Assembly: GCF_037975245.1 (NCBI RefSeq)
Contig: NC_092572.1
Location: 30,849,989 to 30,913,988 of the forward strand
Reading direction: 5' to 3'
Origin: Apostichopus japonicus
Lineage: Eukaryota > Echinodermata > Holothuroidea > Aspidochirotida > Stichopodidae
DNA length: 64,000 nt
The notes below the pieces were generated by a model. The model had not been told where the DNA came from. It ran no database searches and worked only from the letters and a program-made list of their open reading frames with translations. The position numbers and the translations under genes were made by a program. This document shows, in pieces, positions 1-8,040 of the stretch. Position 1 is the first letter of the stretch. Each line of letters opens with the position of its first letter.

Positions 1-776
1 CACGTTCGATTTATTGGTACCGCACATTCGATTAATCGGTATAGCACGTTCGATTTATTGGTACCGCACATTCGATTTATCGGTACCGCACATTCGATTA
101 ATCGGTATCGCACGTTCGATTAATCGGTATCAAACATTCGATTGATCGGTGCTGCACAATCGATTTATCGGTACCGCAATATCGAATAATGGGTATCGCA
201 CATTCGATTTATCGGTCCCGCACCATCAATTTATCGGTACCGCACATTCGATTTATCGGTATCGCACATCCTTTTCATAGGTATCGTAAATTCGATCTAT
301 CGGTATCGCAAATTCGATTTATCGGTAACGCGCATTCGATTGATCGGTATCGCATAATCGATTTATCGGTACCGCACATTCGATTTATCGGTCAGGCTCA
401 ATCGATTTATCGGTACCACACAATCGATTTATCGTTACCGTACATTTGATTTATCGGTATCGTAAATTCGATTTATCGGTACAGCACGTTCGATTTATTG
501 GTACCGCACATTCGATTAATCGGTATAGCACGTTCGATTTATTGGTACCGCACATTCGATTTATCGGTACCGCACATTCGATTAATCGGTATCGCACGTT
601 CGATTAATCGGTATCAAACATTCGATTGATCGGTGCTGCACAATCGATTTATCGGTACCGCAATATCGAATAATGGGTATCGCACATTCGATTTATCGGT
701 CCCGCACCATCAATTTATCGGTACCGCACATTCGATTTATCGGTATCGCACATCCTTTTCATAGGTATCGTAAATT
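1..776 (+). repeat. 484-bp higher-order repeat (22 x 22 bp), about 1.6 copies
   Basis: Positions 1 to about 292 recur almost exactly at 485 to about 776, an offset of 484 bp or exactly 22 monomers. The shared string of variants includes the rare forms TATAGCACG, TATCAAACATT, GGTGCTGCAC, an ATATCGAATAATGGG monomer and CATCCTTTTCATAGG. The two copies diverge after the CCTTTTCATAGG monomer. Related but less similar versions start near 19907, 23159 and 31137. Confidence 0.9.
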
Positions 777-962
777 CGATTGATCGGTACCGCAAATTCG
801 ATTTATCGGTCCCGCACAATCGATTTATCGGTATCGCACATTTGATTGATCGGTATCGCACATTCGATTTATCGGTAACGGACATTTGATTTATTCGTAT
901 CGCACATCCGATTTATCGGTTCCGCAAATTCGATTTATCGGTCCTGCACAATCGAATTATCG

Positions 963-966
963 GTAC
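963..966. repeat. Target-site duplication GTAC, left copy
   Basis: GTAC directly precedes the terminal TG of the left LTR, and GTAC directly follows the terminal CA of the right LTR (7687-7690). Removing the element and one GTAC gives a continuous satellite string that exists uninterrupted elsewhere in the window, for example around 20538-20541 and in the matching block near 31750. A 4-bp duplication fits this group of Ty3/gypsy integrases. Confidence 0.93.
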
Positions 967-1649
967 TGTTGAAGGCTAAGATTAATAATAAACTCACCCC
1001 CAAACTTATGTTACTCTGCTTCCTCGATATTCCGCAATTCGCAGTGTCCACTCGAAGTTCGGGTCCAAACAAAGATGGCGGCGCCTAACGATATCTTCAC
1101 GTGTGTACAGTAAAACGTGGCTCACGTAATGGAGCCTCCATTCAGACTGACACTTAATCCAGGCCCGTCCTTCGTAGTAACTCACTGCTCTTCCTAACTG
1201 ATAAATGTTTATTTATATAATAATTCGGTTACTTGTCCGAAACGTAATAATTGCTCGCTAGTAGTAATAACTGTAAATATGCTAGGGTCTGACTTGCTCG
1301 CTACCGCTGCGTATACAGTACTGTAACGGCTATGTAGCTCGCGGCGACGATGAATACAACTGCTCGTAGTCGCGGACTTGTAATAGATAATTGCGAGATG
1401 TAGGCTCGAATATGAAGAGATGAATGATGATGCCTTGACTGTATAAAATCTCCACTAATTACGCTCCAGCTACTGCTGAATATAGCGTTGATATGTAGTC
1501 GTTAATGAGGCTGATGATTAGTACATCTCTCCGGTATCAAATCTTACATGCAAGTGGTGTCACGCTGGAAGATGCATAGCGAGAAGAGTACTGCTGATTA
1601 CGCAAGGATGTGGGCAAGTCCATTATGCAAAAGGGTGATGATCACTACA
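967..1649 (-). repeat. 3' LTR of the retrotransposon
   Basis: The LTR begins TGTTGAAGG and ends ATCACTACA on the + strand, so on the element's own strand it starts TGTAGTGAT and ends CTTCAACA with the usual TG...CA ends. It is the same length (683 bp) as the right LTR, and by direct reading differs from it only at 1016 (C here, T at 7053). It lies next to the polypurine tract, which makes it the 3' LTR. Its TATA-like block is the + strand run at 1208-1219. Confidence 0.96.
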
Positions 1650-1721
1650 GTAGCTCCCCCCTAGATAGCTGAAGGATGAAGCAATCGATAACAAATAAAT
1701 AGTGATAGTTAGTCATGCTAA
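1650..1721 (-). other. Polypurine tract and short 3' untranslated segment
   Basis: On the minus strand the bases just upstream of the 3' LTR read AGGGGGGAGCTAC (about 1650-1662) and then the LTR TGTAGTGAT. A purine-rich run against the 3' LTR is the expected primer for plus-strand DNA synthesis. Between it and the pol stop codon (1722-1724) only about 60 bases remain, with no room for an env gene. No other signal is visible here. Confidence 0.85.
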
Positions 1722-4700
1722 TTAAACGTCAAACCTGATGACCTGTAAAAATTTCTTTGGCCAATGTACCTGACGTCCTGAACGAGTTTTGTATACTGGT
1801 CGCTCGGGTGGTGACGGCTTGGCTATGATTTGTTTAGACTTCGTAGCTGTCGCGTCCGACTCGGGGCTAGTAGAAATTTTAGCCCTACTAAACTTGTCGA
1901 AATCCTCGCTAAGATAAGCTACTTTTAATCGTTCTAAACTAACTGAATCCTCCTCACCGTTGATGTCTAATATAAAATATTTTGGTGTCCTCCTGATGAC
2001 TTTGAATGGTCCCTTATATGGAGCTTGCAACGGTTTCCTCACTGCATCCGTTCTAACCCAAACATGTGTACATGTGTTAAGGTCCTTATGTACATAACTA
2101 CTTTTGTTGCTGATAGATGGCCTGGTCAGAGCCGGCTGTAACTGTGCCATATGCTGCCTAAGGCGTTCTGCGTAGTTCGAAGGGTCTGGAACTTCTTTGC
2201 TTTTGAGTGGCTCTATGAACTCACACGGTAAACTGAGAGGGGTTCCAAAAACCATGTCAGCAGCACTACAGTTCAAATCCGCTTTGAGTGAAGAGCGTAT
2301 ACCAAACAGTACTAATGGTAAGGCTTCCGTCCATTGATCAGGGTGATACTGCGCCTTTAATGCATTCTTCAGTTGTCGATGGAAACGCTCTACTAATCCG
2401 TTAGACTTGGGATGGTAAGCGGTTGTCCTAATGCGTTTACATCCTAATAATCTGGTTAGGTTTCTGAACAAGGCAGATTCAAATTGCGAACCTCTATCTG
2501 TCGTGATGATTGATGGGACACCAAATATGGAGACCCACCGTTCTATAAATGCCTTCGCTACAGTCTCTGCAGTAATGTTAGATATAGGTATGGCCTCTGG
2601 CCATCTAGTAAATCTGTCTATGATAGTTAATAAATAAGAAAAACCGTTGGAAGGTGGTATTGGACCAACAATGTCTATGTGGACGTGAGAGAAACGGGGA
2701 CCAGGTGTCGCGAATGTGCCTACTGGTAATCTAACATGTCGATGAATTTTCGCTTTCTGACACTGCATACATGTTCTGGTCCAATCTCTAATGTCTTTGT
2801 TAATGGAAGTCCAAATAAAACGCTGAGTAGCCAATCGCTGCGTTGCTCTGATTCCAGGGTGGGAAAGCGAATGTAGTGAATTGAATACTGTTTTCCTATA
2901 CTTGGCTGGGATATACGGTCTCGCGACTCCGGTGGATGTATCGCAGATAATTGTGTGTTTCGTATTGGCTATTGGTATTTCCTCAAATTTGAGCGATGCT
3001 GATTTGCGTAATTTGGCTAACTCGTCGTCGTCCTTTTGTAGCGATGCAATTACATCAAAATCTATGCTTATTGGAGATGGTGATGTGATTGCGTCGATTG
3101 TACAACGAGATAAAGCATCCGCTACAACGTTGTCCTTCCCTTTAATATGACGAATGTCCGTTGTAAATTGGGAAATATAATCTAAATGTCTGATCTCTCT
3201 TGGTGAATACCGATCAGCATTGACCGAAAATGAACGGGTCAGGGGTTTGTGATCCGTTAAAACAAAGAAATGTCTACCTTCTAGCGTATGACGAAAATAA
3301 CGAATAGATAGATAAATCGCGAGTAACTCTCGCCCGAATGTGCTATACCTGGTTTCTGCAGGTGCTAAACGTTTCGAAAAAAATGCTATTGGTTGCCACT
3401 TACTGTTCACTAGCTGTTGGAGTACACCTCCTATGGCTACATCTGATGCATCGACCATTAAACATAAAGGGTCGTTGGGTGATGGATGTACTAATAATGT
3501 TGCCTCTGCTAATTTCTCTTTGATGAGCTGAAAGGCATGAATTTGGGCTAATGTTAATTCAATAAGCTTATTTTTTACTGTTGTTGAAAGAATGTCTGTG
3601 AGCGGTTGCACTATATCTGCACAGTGAGGTATAAAACGTCTATAAAAGTTGATGAATCCCAGGAATTCTCTTAACTTGCGCAAAGAGTTGGGCTGTGGAA
3701 AGTCTACTATAGCCTTAACTTTGTCCACGAGTGGTCTTATACCTTCACTGTCCACTTGGTGGCCTAAGAACTGAAGGGTAGCTGCACCAAACACACACTT
3801 GCTAGGGTTGATGACTACTCCATACTGATCAAGTCTTTCATATAATTGCTTAAGATGTGACATATGCTCTTCCGTTGATGTACTAGCGATGAGGAGATCA
3901 TCGATATATGCATATACAAATGGTAGTCCACGCAAAACCTGATCTATAAAACGTTGAAATGTTTGGGCAGCATTGCGAAGTCCAAATGGCATGCGTACAA
4001 ACTCGAAGAGGCCGAACGGAGTGGTAATTGCCGTTTTATGTACATCTGCTGGTTCAACTGGGATCTGGTGATAAGCTCGAACGAGATCTATTTTAGAGAA
4101 AATGATTTTTCCCTCTAATGCTGCTGTGAAGTCAAAAATATGGGGTATAGGATAGCGATCGGGTACTGTAGCACTATTCAAAGCTCTGTAGTCTCCACAT
4201 GGGCGCCAATCGCCCGACTTTTTAGGTACCATGTGAAGTGGAGATGACCAATTACTCTCTGATGGCCTAATGATACCCAACTGCAACATGTGTTCAAACT
4301 CATCCTTTGCTATTTGTAATTTGTTCCCTGGTAATCTCCTCGGTCGTGCGCTACGGGGAGGTCCCTCTGTTATAATATGATGTGTAACATCATGCTTAAT
4401 GGCACTAGCTTTATAATTGGGCTTAGTGATGCCTGGAAATTGTTTCACTAAACTCTGGTAACCATCAGTTTGATTGCTCAATGAACATGTAGGGCTAGGT
4501 GAAATAATGGAAGCTTTCATACCAGTGGCATGGAGAGATGTCTTACTGTCTATCAGTCTGCGATGCTTGACATCTACGATAAAAGAGTAATGATCCAGGA
4601 AATCTGCACCGAGTATGGCTGTACGAACATCGGCGATGGTGAATATCCATGGAAATGATCGTCGCAAACCTATGTCTAAAATAAGAGACTTCTCACCATA

Positions 4701-4955
4701 AGTAATAATAGGTAGTTTGTTAGCAGCTTCCAATACAAAAGATGATGGTTTCTTCTTCTCTAAGTTGGATGGTGGAATAACACTATAATCTGCACCAGTG
4801 TCTATTAGGAATTTAAGGCCTGTTTTACGGTCATGAATATAGAACAAACGACTGTCTTTACGGCCAGGCGATGACGTCGCCACTAATCGCTGACCTTGTT
4901 GTTTGATGACTTTGTAGGTGTCTTGTCCTTTGTATATGAGCATGGAGGTACACAT
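1722..4955 (-). CDS. pol: Pol polyprotein: protease, reverse transcriptase, RNase H, integrase
   Basis: This 1,077-residue frame copies the element RNA into DNA and integrates it. Visible domains in order: aspartic protease with DTGA at 52-55 and a second ILGADF block at 114-119; reverse transcriptase from about 200 to 440 with [22 protein letters not shown] (first catalytic Asp 290) and YIDD at 350-353; RNase H with D502, E543, D568 and D613; an HHCC zinc-binding site (H695, H699, C729, C732); an integrase core D761, D820, E856 with 35 residues between the last two; a GPY/F-like APYKGPF near 978-984; and a C-terminal [13 protein letters not shown]. All catalytic residues are present and there is no internal stop. 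The ATG at 4955 is only the first Met; a TAA lies just upstream in this frame, so Pol may really be made by frameshifting from gag. Ty3/gypsy identity is certain, clade level is inferred. Confidence 0.96.
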   Translation of the reverse strand: MCTSMLIYKGQDTYKVIKQQGQRLVATSSPGRKDSRLFYIHDRKTGLKFLIDTGADYSVIPPSNLEKKKPSSFVLEAANKLPIITYGEKSLILDIGLRRSFPWIFTIADVRTAILGADFLDHYSFIVDVKHRRLIDSKTSLHATGMKASIISPSPTCSLSNQTDGYQSLVKQFPGITKPNYKASAIKHDVTHHIITEGPPRSARPRRLPGNKLQIAKDEFEHMLQLGIIRPSESNWSSPLHMVPKKSGDWRPCGDYRALNSATVPDRYPIPHIFDFTAALEGKIIFSKIDLVRAYHQIPVEPADVHKTAITTPFGLFEFVRMPFGLRNAAQTFQRFIDQVLRGLPFVYAYIDDLLIASTSTEEHMSHLKQLYERLDQYGVVINPSKCVFGAATLQFLGHQVDSEGIRPLVDKVKAIVDFPQPNSLRKLREFLGFINFYRRFIPHCADIVQPLTDILSTTVKNKLIELTLAQIHAFQLIKEKLAEATLLVHPSPNDPLCLMVDASDVAIGGVLQQLVNSKWQPIAFFSKRLAPAETRYSTFGRELLAIYLSIRYFRHTLEGRHFFVLTDHKPLTRSFSVNADRYSPREIRHLDYISQFTTDIRHIKGKDNVVADALSRCTIDAITSPSPISIDFDVIASLQKDDDELAKLRKSASLKFEEIPIANTKHTIICDTSTGVARPYIPAKYRKTVFNSLHSLSHPGIRATQRLATQRFIWTSINKDIRDWTRTCMQCQKAKIHRHVRLPVGTFATPGPRFSHVHIDIVGPIPPSNGFSYLLTIIDRFTRWPEAIPISNITAETVAKAFIERWVSIFGVPSIITTDRGSQFESALFRNLTRLLGCKRIRTTAYHPKSNGLVERFHRQLKNALKAQYHPDQWTEALPLVLFGIRSSLKADLNCSAADMVFGTPLSLPCEFIEPLKSKEVPDPSNYAERLRQHMAQLQPALTRPSISNKSSYVHKDLNTCTHVWVRTDAVRKPLQAPYKGPFKVIRRTPKYFILDINGEEDSVSLERLKVAYLSEDFDKFSRAKISTSPESDATATKSKQIIAKPSPPERPVYKTRSGRQVHWPKKFLQVIRFDV

Positions 4956-4980
4956 TTGTGAGCTTTAACTCCATATTTTA
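4883..4980 (-). other. gag-pol junction with zinc knuckle split between reading frames
   Basis: Gag stops (TAA, 4978-4980) directly after the C-X2-H half of a CCHC-like knuckle. The matching C-X3-C half (CVPPC) is encoded at 4940-4954 in the -1 frame, nine residues on, which is the spacing expected for the CsRn1-type C-X2-H-X9-C-X3-C knuckle. That frame closes at a TAG (4883-4885). Pol lies in yet another frame, opening after a TAA near 4965-4967. Moving from gag through the second half of the knuckle into the protease therefore needs two -1 changes, the second between about 4964 and 4883. I do not see a canonical X XXY YYZ slippery heptamer at the gag end; there is only a run of five T. Two recent indels or an unusual recoding signal are both possible. 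Confidence 0.8.
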
Positions 4981-5898
4981 ATGATAAAAACAAGGTCCCT
5001 CTGGATCGTGGTCGTTATACTTGGAACGTTGATTGCTTGGAGATCGACGCCAGTTCCTATTGGGACTCTGATTGGGACTACGTCTACGATCACCACCAGA
5101 AGTACGTCCTCGTTCACTAGTATTACCTTGATTGCGTACTTGATACGTCAACGACTCAACTCTATTGCTTAATTCGGCGATCATGTTGCGTAGCTCTGCT
5201 ATTTTGCTGTTCGCTGTTGCTGATGGGTGCGTTGCGATTGGGCTAGCTGAGTGATGCTGGGTCGGTGGCGCATAATGTGCTGAAGGTGGTTGTGTATAAT
5301 GTGCTGCAGGTGGTGGAGATGGCGTGGTTATGGCAGCGATATGTGACGTGGTGGGGGTTAACGTTACTTCTACTATTTTGTCAGCCAACTGTGCTAACTC
5401 CTCCAACTTGACCGTCTCACTAGTTGAGGCAAGAATCAGCTGCACATTGGTAGGAAGGCGCTGAAGGAATAGCTGTTTAAAAAGACTATCCTCCAACGGC
5501 TTCCCAGCAAGTAACTGCTGCATCCTGCGCAATAGCTGTGTGGGTTTGCGATCCCCTAATTCTTCTGTGACAAGCAGCTTGGTAAAACGCTTCTGCTCTG
5601 AAATTGACGTACGTTTGATCAGCTCCTTCTTTAAGGTGGTATACTGGTTCGTTGTAGGCGGAGTTATGAGCAAATCTCTAACTTCCAAGGCAATGTCTGG
5701 CTGCAGGCTTGCTATGACATAAGCAAATTTGGTTGCTTCGGTTGTTATACCCCTAGTTGCAAACTGTGCTTCTAGCTGTGCAAACCAGACTGTGGGGTCG
5801 CTTGCCCAAAATGGTGGCACCTTTATACTGACCGCATGAAGAAGGGTACTGGCACTAGCCCCCGAAGGGTCTACTGGGGTTGCATCTGGTTTAGACAT
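4978..5898 (-). CDS. gag: Gag structural protein
   Basis: The 306-residue protein should form the cytoplasmic virus-like particle that packages element RNA. Residues about 22-180 are a predicted helical capsid-type region starting SIKVPPFWASDPTVWFAQLE, a pattern typical of the retrotransposon Gag family in CsRn1-like elements. Residues 184-232 are low complexity, rich in Pro, Ala, His, Ser and Thr. Residues 233-256 could form a short coiled coil (SKIAELRNMIAELSNRVESL). Residues 262-295 are Arg/Ser-rich, suited to RNA binding. The frame ends with CFYH, the first half of a zinc knuckle whose remainder is in another frame. The ATG at 5898 is the first Met of the frame and lies 66 bases downstream of the preceding ORF's stop. 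Confidence 0.92.
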   Translation of the reverse strand: MSKPDATPVDPSGASASTLLHAVSIKVPPFWASDPTVWFAQLEAQFATRGITTEATKFAYVIASLQPDIALEVRDLLITPPTTNQYTTLKKELIKRTSISEQKRFTKLLVTEELGDRKPTQLLRRMQQLLAGKPLEDSLFKQLFLQRLPTNVQLILASTSETVKLEELAQLADKIVEVTLTPTTSHIAAITTPSPPPAAHYTQPPSAHYAPPTQHHSASPIATHPSATANSKIAELRNMIAELSNRVESLTYQVRNQGNTSERGRTSGGDRRRSPNQSPNRNWRRSPSNQRSKYNDHDPEGPCFYH

Positions 5899-5964
5899 GA
5901 TAATAATATATAGTATACAAAGTAATGTTCCCAGATAGTGTTACGATAGGGATTGCTTACAGTG
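5899..5964 (-). other. Spacer between the SGNH-like ORF and gag
   Basis: Only 66 bases separate the two frames, and they lie in a region with no obvious splice or promoter signal. Both ORFs would sit on one genomic RNA, so gag would need reinitiation, leaky scanning, an internal entry site, or a spliced RNA. I cannot tell which from the sequence. Confidence 0.6.
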
Positions 5965-6705
5965 CTAGCGTTGTCGACTGCGATGTATATATTCCTTGAG
6001 GGCCTGGCGTTCCGCTGCGAATGCCCGATAAGTCTCAATGAACCAACGCTGCTTCAACGTAGATATTGCGTGAAGGCCGTCGTACAGTTGAGCCGGTCTG
6101 TTGCGAACAGTTGATCTCACTCGATTTTGCCTGTTTTTACGCTTACTGATTCCACGAATAAAGGTATGCCAAGTTAACTTCCGGGGAGTTACGCCGTGTT
6201 GGGTGGGTTTGTTGAGCTGAATGATTCTTTGATTTGAATCGTCTAAGATTGCATCCACTTCAAGCTGTATAGAATGTAACTCACTCTCTCCCAGGATCTT
6301 AGCATGCTTAGATTCTTGGAATTTTGCAAAAATAATTGTAGGTATAGTCACAAATGTAACAACAGCCCTAGGGTGTTTACTAATAATCTGTAGCTTAAAA
6401 TCTGTCAATAGTGCGATGAGGCCATCCGCATTCAGAGAAGATCTAGTGAGAACGCGCTTATGCGATCTACTGTCCGATACGAAGGCTGTCAGATTATTGA
6501 TGCCTGCAGCAATCTTTACGACTATCCAGTCATGGGCACTGTAGGTCCCGAGCTTCGCTAAAGTTGGAGCGACTAAATCCTGTATTTTAGCACCTCTACG
6601 AATAATAAAATCGATGCTGAAATTATGCTCAGCAGGCTTTCTATAACTGTCAAATGAATGAGCTCTCGAATCAGCTACGAACAAACAACGTACATGCCTC
6701 GGCAT
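5965..6705 (-). CDS. Upstream accessory ORF, SGNH/GDSL hydrolase-like protein
   Basis: This 246-residue frame lies between the 5' LTR leader and gag, on the same strand. Numbering from the ATG at 6705, all four SGNH signature blocks can be seen: FVADSR (nucleophile Ser13), the block II glycine in IIRRGAKIQDL (Gly38), AAGINNLT (Gly68, Asn70), and DGLH (Asp209, His212). Order and spacing fit a small esterase of about 200-230 residues. Between blocks III and V, about residues 184-203 form an Arg/Lys-rich stretch (IRGISKRKNRQNR) that could bind nucleic acid. The open frame extends to a GTG at 6747, but the first ATG is at 6705, so I use that start. SGNH esterase domains are known in ORF1 of some CR1/L2-type non-LTR elements; their presence ahead of gag in a Ty3/gypsy element seems unusual to me. 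Substrate and role are unknown. Confidence 0.78.
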   Translation of the reverse strand: MPRHVRCLFVADSRAHSFDSYRKPAEHNFSIDFIIRRGAKIQDLVAPTLAKLGTYSAHDWIVVKIAAGINNLTAFVSDSRSHKRVLTRSSLNADGLIALLTDFKLQIISKHPRAVVTFVTIPTIIFAKFQESKHAKILGESELHSIQLEVDAILDDSNQRIIQLNKPTQHGVTPRKLTWHTFIRGISKRKNRQNRVRSTVRNRPAQLYDGLHAISTLKQRWFIETYRAFAAERQALKEYIHRSRQR

Positions 6706-7003
6706 TGGCTCTATGTAATTATATACGACAAGTGTGTAACTACACACTGTAGGATATGCTGCTATATGCTACGGTGCTAAATCATAAAATGCTAGTGTTT
6801 ATAAAATAACGTTGTACTAGTCTGGGCTGTACTGCACAGAATGCACAGTTAATAACTATGAACAGGCGCACTACTGTATAGCATAGGCTACTGTACTATG
6901 ATGCCTTTACTTATACCAAAAAAAAAATGTCACCTTCTCAAGGTAATTTATCAGTTCGAAATCACACGTAAATATCGAAGAAGTATCACGTCCGGATCAC
7001 CAA
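6706..7003 (-). other. 5' untranslated leader of the element
   Basis: This 298-base segment runs from the end of the 5' LTR to the ATG of the SGNH-like ORF. It starts with the primer-binding site. No other coding potential is convincing; the open + strand frame through 6898-7125 crosses into the LTR and is a shadow. It would be expected to carry the packaging signal, but nothing specific can be recognised. Confidence 0.7.
6986..7003 (-). other. Primer-binding site, tRNA-Trp-like
   Basis: Directly after the 5' LTR (whose element-strand end is CTTCAACA) come two T and then GGTGATCCGGACGTGAT, so the site begins TTGGTGATCC. The complement, ending GGATCACCA, matches the 3' end of a tRNA with its CCA. 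Compared with the animal tRNA-Trp 3' end as I recall it (…ATCACGTCGGGGTCACCA), 16 of 18 bases agree, with two mismatches in the acceptor stem. tRNA-Trp priming is reported for the CsRn1 group, which supports the assignment. Confidence 0.75.
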
Positions 7004-7686
7004 TGTTGAAGGCTAAGATTAATAATAAACTCACCCCCAAACTTATGTTACTTTGCTTCCTCGATATTCCGCAATTCGCAGTGTCCACTCGAAGTTCGGG
7101 TCCAAACAAAGATGGCGGCGCCTAACGATATCTTCACGTGTGTACAGTAAAACGTGGCTCACGTAATGGAGCCTCCATTCAGACTGACACTTAATCCAGG
7201 CCCGTCCTTCGTAGTAACTCACTGCTCTTCCTAACTGATAAATGTTTATTTATATAATAATTCGGTTACTTGTCCGAAACGTAATAATTGCTCGCTAGTA
7301 GTAATAACTGTAAATATGCTAGGGTCTGACTTGCTCGCTACCGCTGCGTATACAGTACTGTAACGGCTATGTAGCTCGCGGCGACGATGAATACAACTGC
7401 TCGTAGTCGCGGACTTGTAATAGATAATTGCGAGATGTAGGCTCGAATATGAAGAGATGAATGATGATGCCTTGACTGTATAAAATCTCCACTAATTACG
7501 CTCCAGCTACTGCTGAATATAGCGTTGATATGTAGTCGTTAATGAGGCTGATGATTAGTACATCTCTCCGGTATCAAATCTTACATGCAAGTGGTGTCAC
7601 GCTGGAAGATGCATAGCGAGAAGAGTACTGCTGATTACGCAAGGATGTGGGCAAGTCCATTATGCAAAAGGGTGATGATCACTACA
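7004..7686 (-). repeat. 5' LTR of the retrotransposon
   Basis: It is 683 bp and identical to the left LTR by eye except T at 7053 (C at 1016). It lies next to the primer-binding site, so it is the 5' LTR and should carry the promoter reading leftwards. Its outer edge is followed by the GTAC duplication and then by satellite. Confidence 0.96.
7245..7256 (-). promoter_or_regulatory. Possible TATA box / polyadenylation block in the 5' LTR
   Basis: On the minus strand this reads TATATAAATAAA, which combines a TATA-like and an AATAAA-like string. It lies about 430 bases into the 683-bp LTR from its U3 end, a reasonable place for a U3/R boundary. It is identical in the 3' LTR (1208-1219). This is a pattern match only; no start site can be fixed from sequence. 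Confidence 0.35.
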
Positions 7687-7690
7687 GTAC
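7687..7690. repeat. Target-site duplication GTAC, right copy
   Basis: GTAC follows the terminal ACTACA of the right LTR and matches 963-966. The satellite then continues with CACACAATCG, exactly as in the unoccupied paralogues at about 18608 and 20542. Confidence 0.93.
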
Positions 7691-8040
7691 CACACAATCG
7701 ATTTATCGGTACCGCACAGTCGATGTATCGGTCACCCACAATCGATTCATTGGTACACCTCTTTCATTTATCGGTACCGCATATTCGATTAATCGGTATC
7801 GCACGTTCGATTTATCGGTACCGATCATTCGATTTATCGGTACCGCACAATCGATTTATCGGTACCGTACATTCGATTTATCGGTAGTCTAAATTCGATT
7901 TATCGGTGTCGAATATTCTATTAATCGGTATCGCACATTCGATTTATCGGTAACGCACATTCGATTCATTCGTATCGCACATCCGATCTATCGGTAACGC
8001 ACCATCGATTTATCGGTATCGCACTTTCTATTTATTGGTA
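7691..8040 (+). repeat. Right part of the block split by the retrotransposon
   Basis: Together with 838-966 this forms one block, marked in order by TTCCGCAAATTCG, CCTGCACAATCGAATT, CACAGTCGATGTATCGG, GGTCACCCACAATCG, a 21-bp monomer with CTCTTTCATTTATCGG, GGTACCGATCATTCG, GGTAGTCTAAATTCG and GGTGTCGAATATTC. The same order occurs uninterrupted from about 18481, 20413, 23664 and 31642. The copy from 31642 also shares the rare AACGGACATTTG with position 883, so it is the closest relative of the disrupted copy. Confidence 0.88.

Larger units (their letters stand above)
1..966. repeat. 22-bp satellite array, left flank of the retrotransposon
   Basis: The stretch is an uninterrupted head-to-tail array of a 22-bp monomer, about 44 copies. 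Each monomer has an AT-rich half (ATTCGATTTAT) and a GC-rich half (CGGTACCGCAC). Common variants have GGTATC, GGTAAC or GGTCCC for GGTACC, AATCG, TTTCG or GTTCG for ATTCG, and TTAAT, TTGAT or TTCAT for TTTAT. The array runs off the left edge and is cut at 966 by the LTR element; it resumes at 7691 in the same register, so both flanks were one array before insertion. The open frame at 189-449 is a by-product of the repeat and is not called as a gene. Confidence 0.97.
967..7686 (-). mobile_element. Complete Ty3/gypsy-type LTR retrotransposon, CsRn1/Kabuki-like, with an extra SGNH-like ORF
   Basis: The element is 6,720 bp: two 683-bp direct LTRs around a 5,354-bp interior, with a 4-bp GTAC target duplication. 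It is transcribed right to left. Order: 5' LTR, primer-binding site, upstream SGNH-hydrolase-like ORF, gag, pol (protease, reverse transcriptase, RNase H, integrase), polypurine tract, 3' LTR. Integrase following RNase H marks Ty3/gypsy order. CsRn1/Kabuki-like placement is inferred from the C-X2-H / C-X3-C knuckle, the tRNA-Trp-like primer site, the 4-bp duplication and the C-terminal [13 protein letters not shown] motif of Pol. There is no env: pol ends 72 bp before the 3' LTR. The LTRs differ at one site by eye, so the insertion is young. All long frames are open, but the gag-pol junction needs two frame changes, so autonomy is not certain. Confidence 0.95.

Noticed and set aside
189-449. 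Open frame on + strand within the satellite
   Set aside because: It is one phase of the 66-bp codon cycle of the 22-bp repeat, with the same repeated peptide motif as dozens of other frames. No gene structure supports it.
1650-1721. env or other gene after pol
   Set aside because: Only 72 bases separate the pol stop from the 3' LTR, and they contain the polypurine tract.
2431-3531. Open + strand frames inside pol
   Set aside because: They lie antisense to well-supported reverse transcriptase, RNase H and integrase domains and have no recognisable motifs.
4970-4990. Canonical -1 slippery heptamer at the gag end
   Set aside because: There is a run of five T, but in the gag frame it does not satisfy X XXY YYZ, so I do not call a standard frameshift site.
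4981-5722. Open + strand frames inside gag
   Set aside because: They are antisense shadows of gag with no independent support.
5965-6747. Extended SGNH-like ORF beginning at 6747
   Set aside because: The codon at 6747 is GTG, unlikely as a start in an animal. The first ATG is at 6705, and the SGNH core begins shortly after it.
6898-7125. Open + strand frame crossing the leader and LTR
   Set aside because: It spans the primer-binding site and the LTR edge, and half of it is repeated in the other LTR. No coding evidence.
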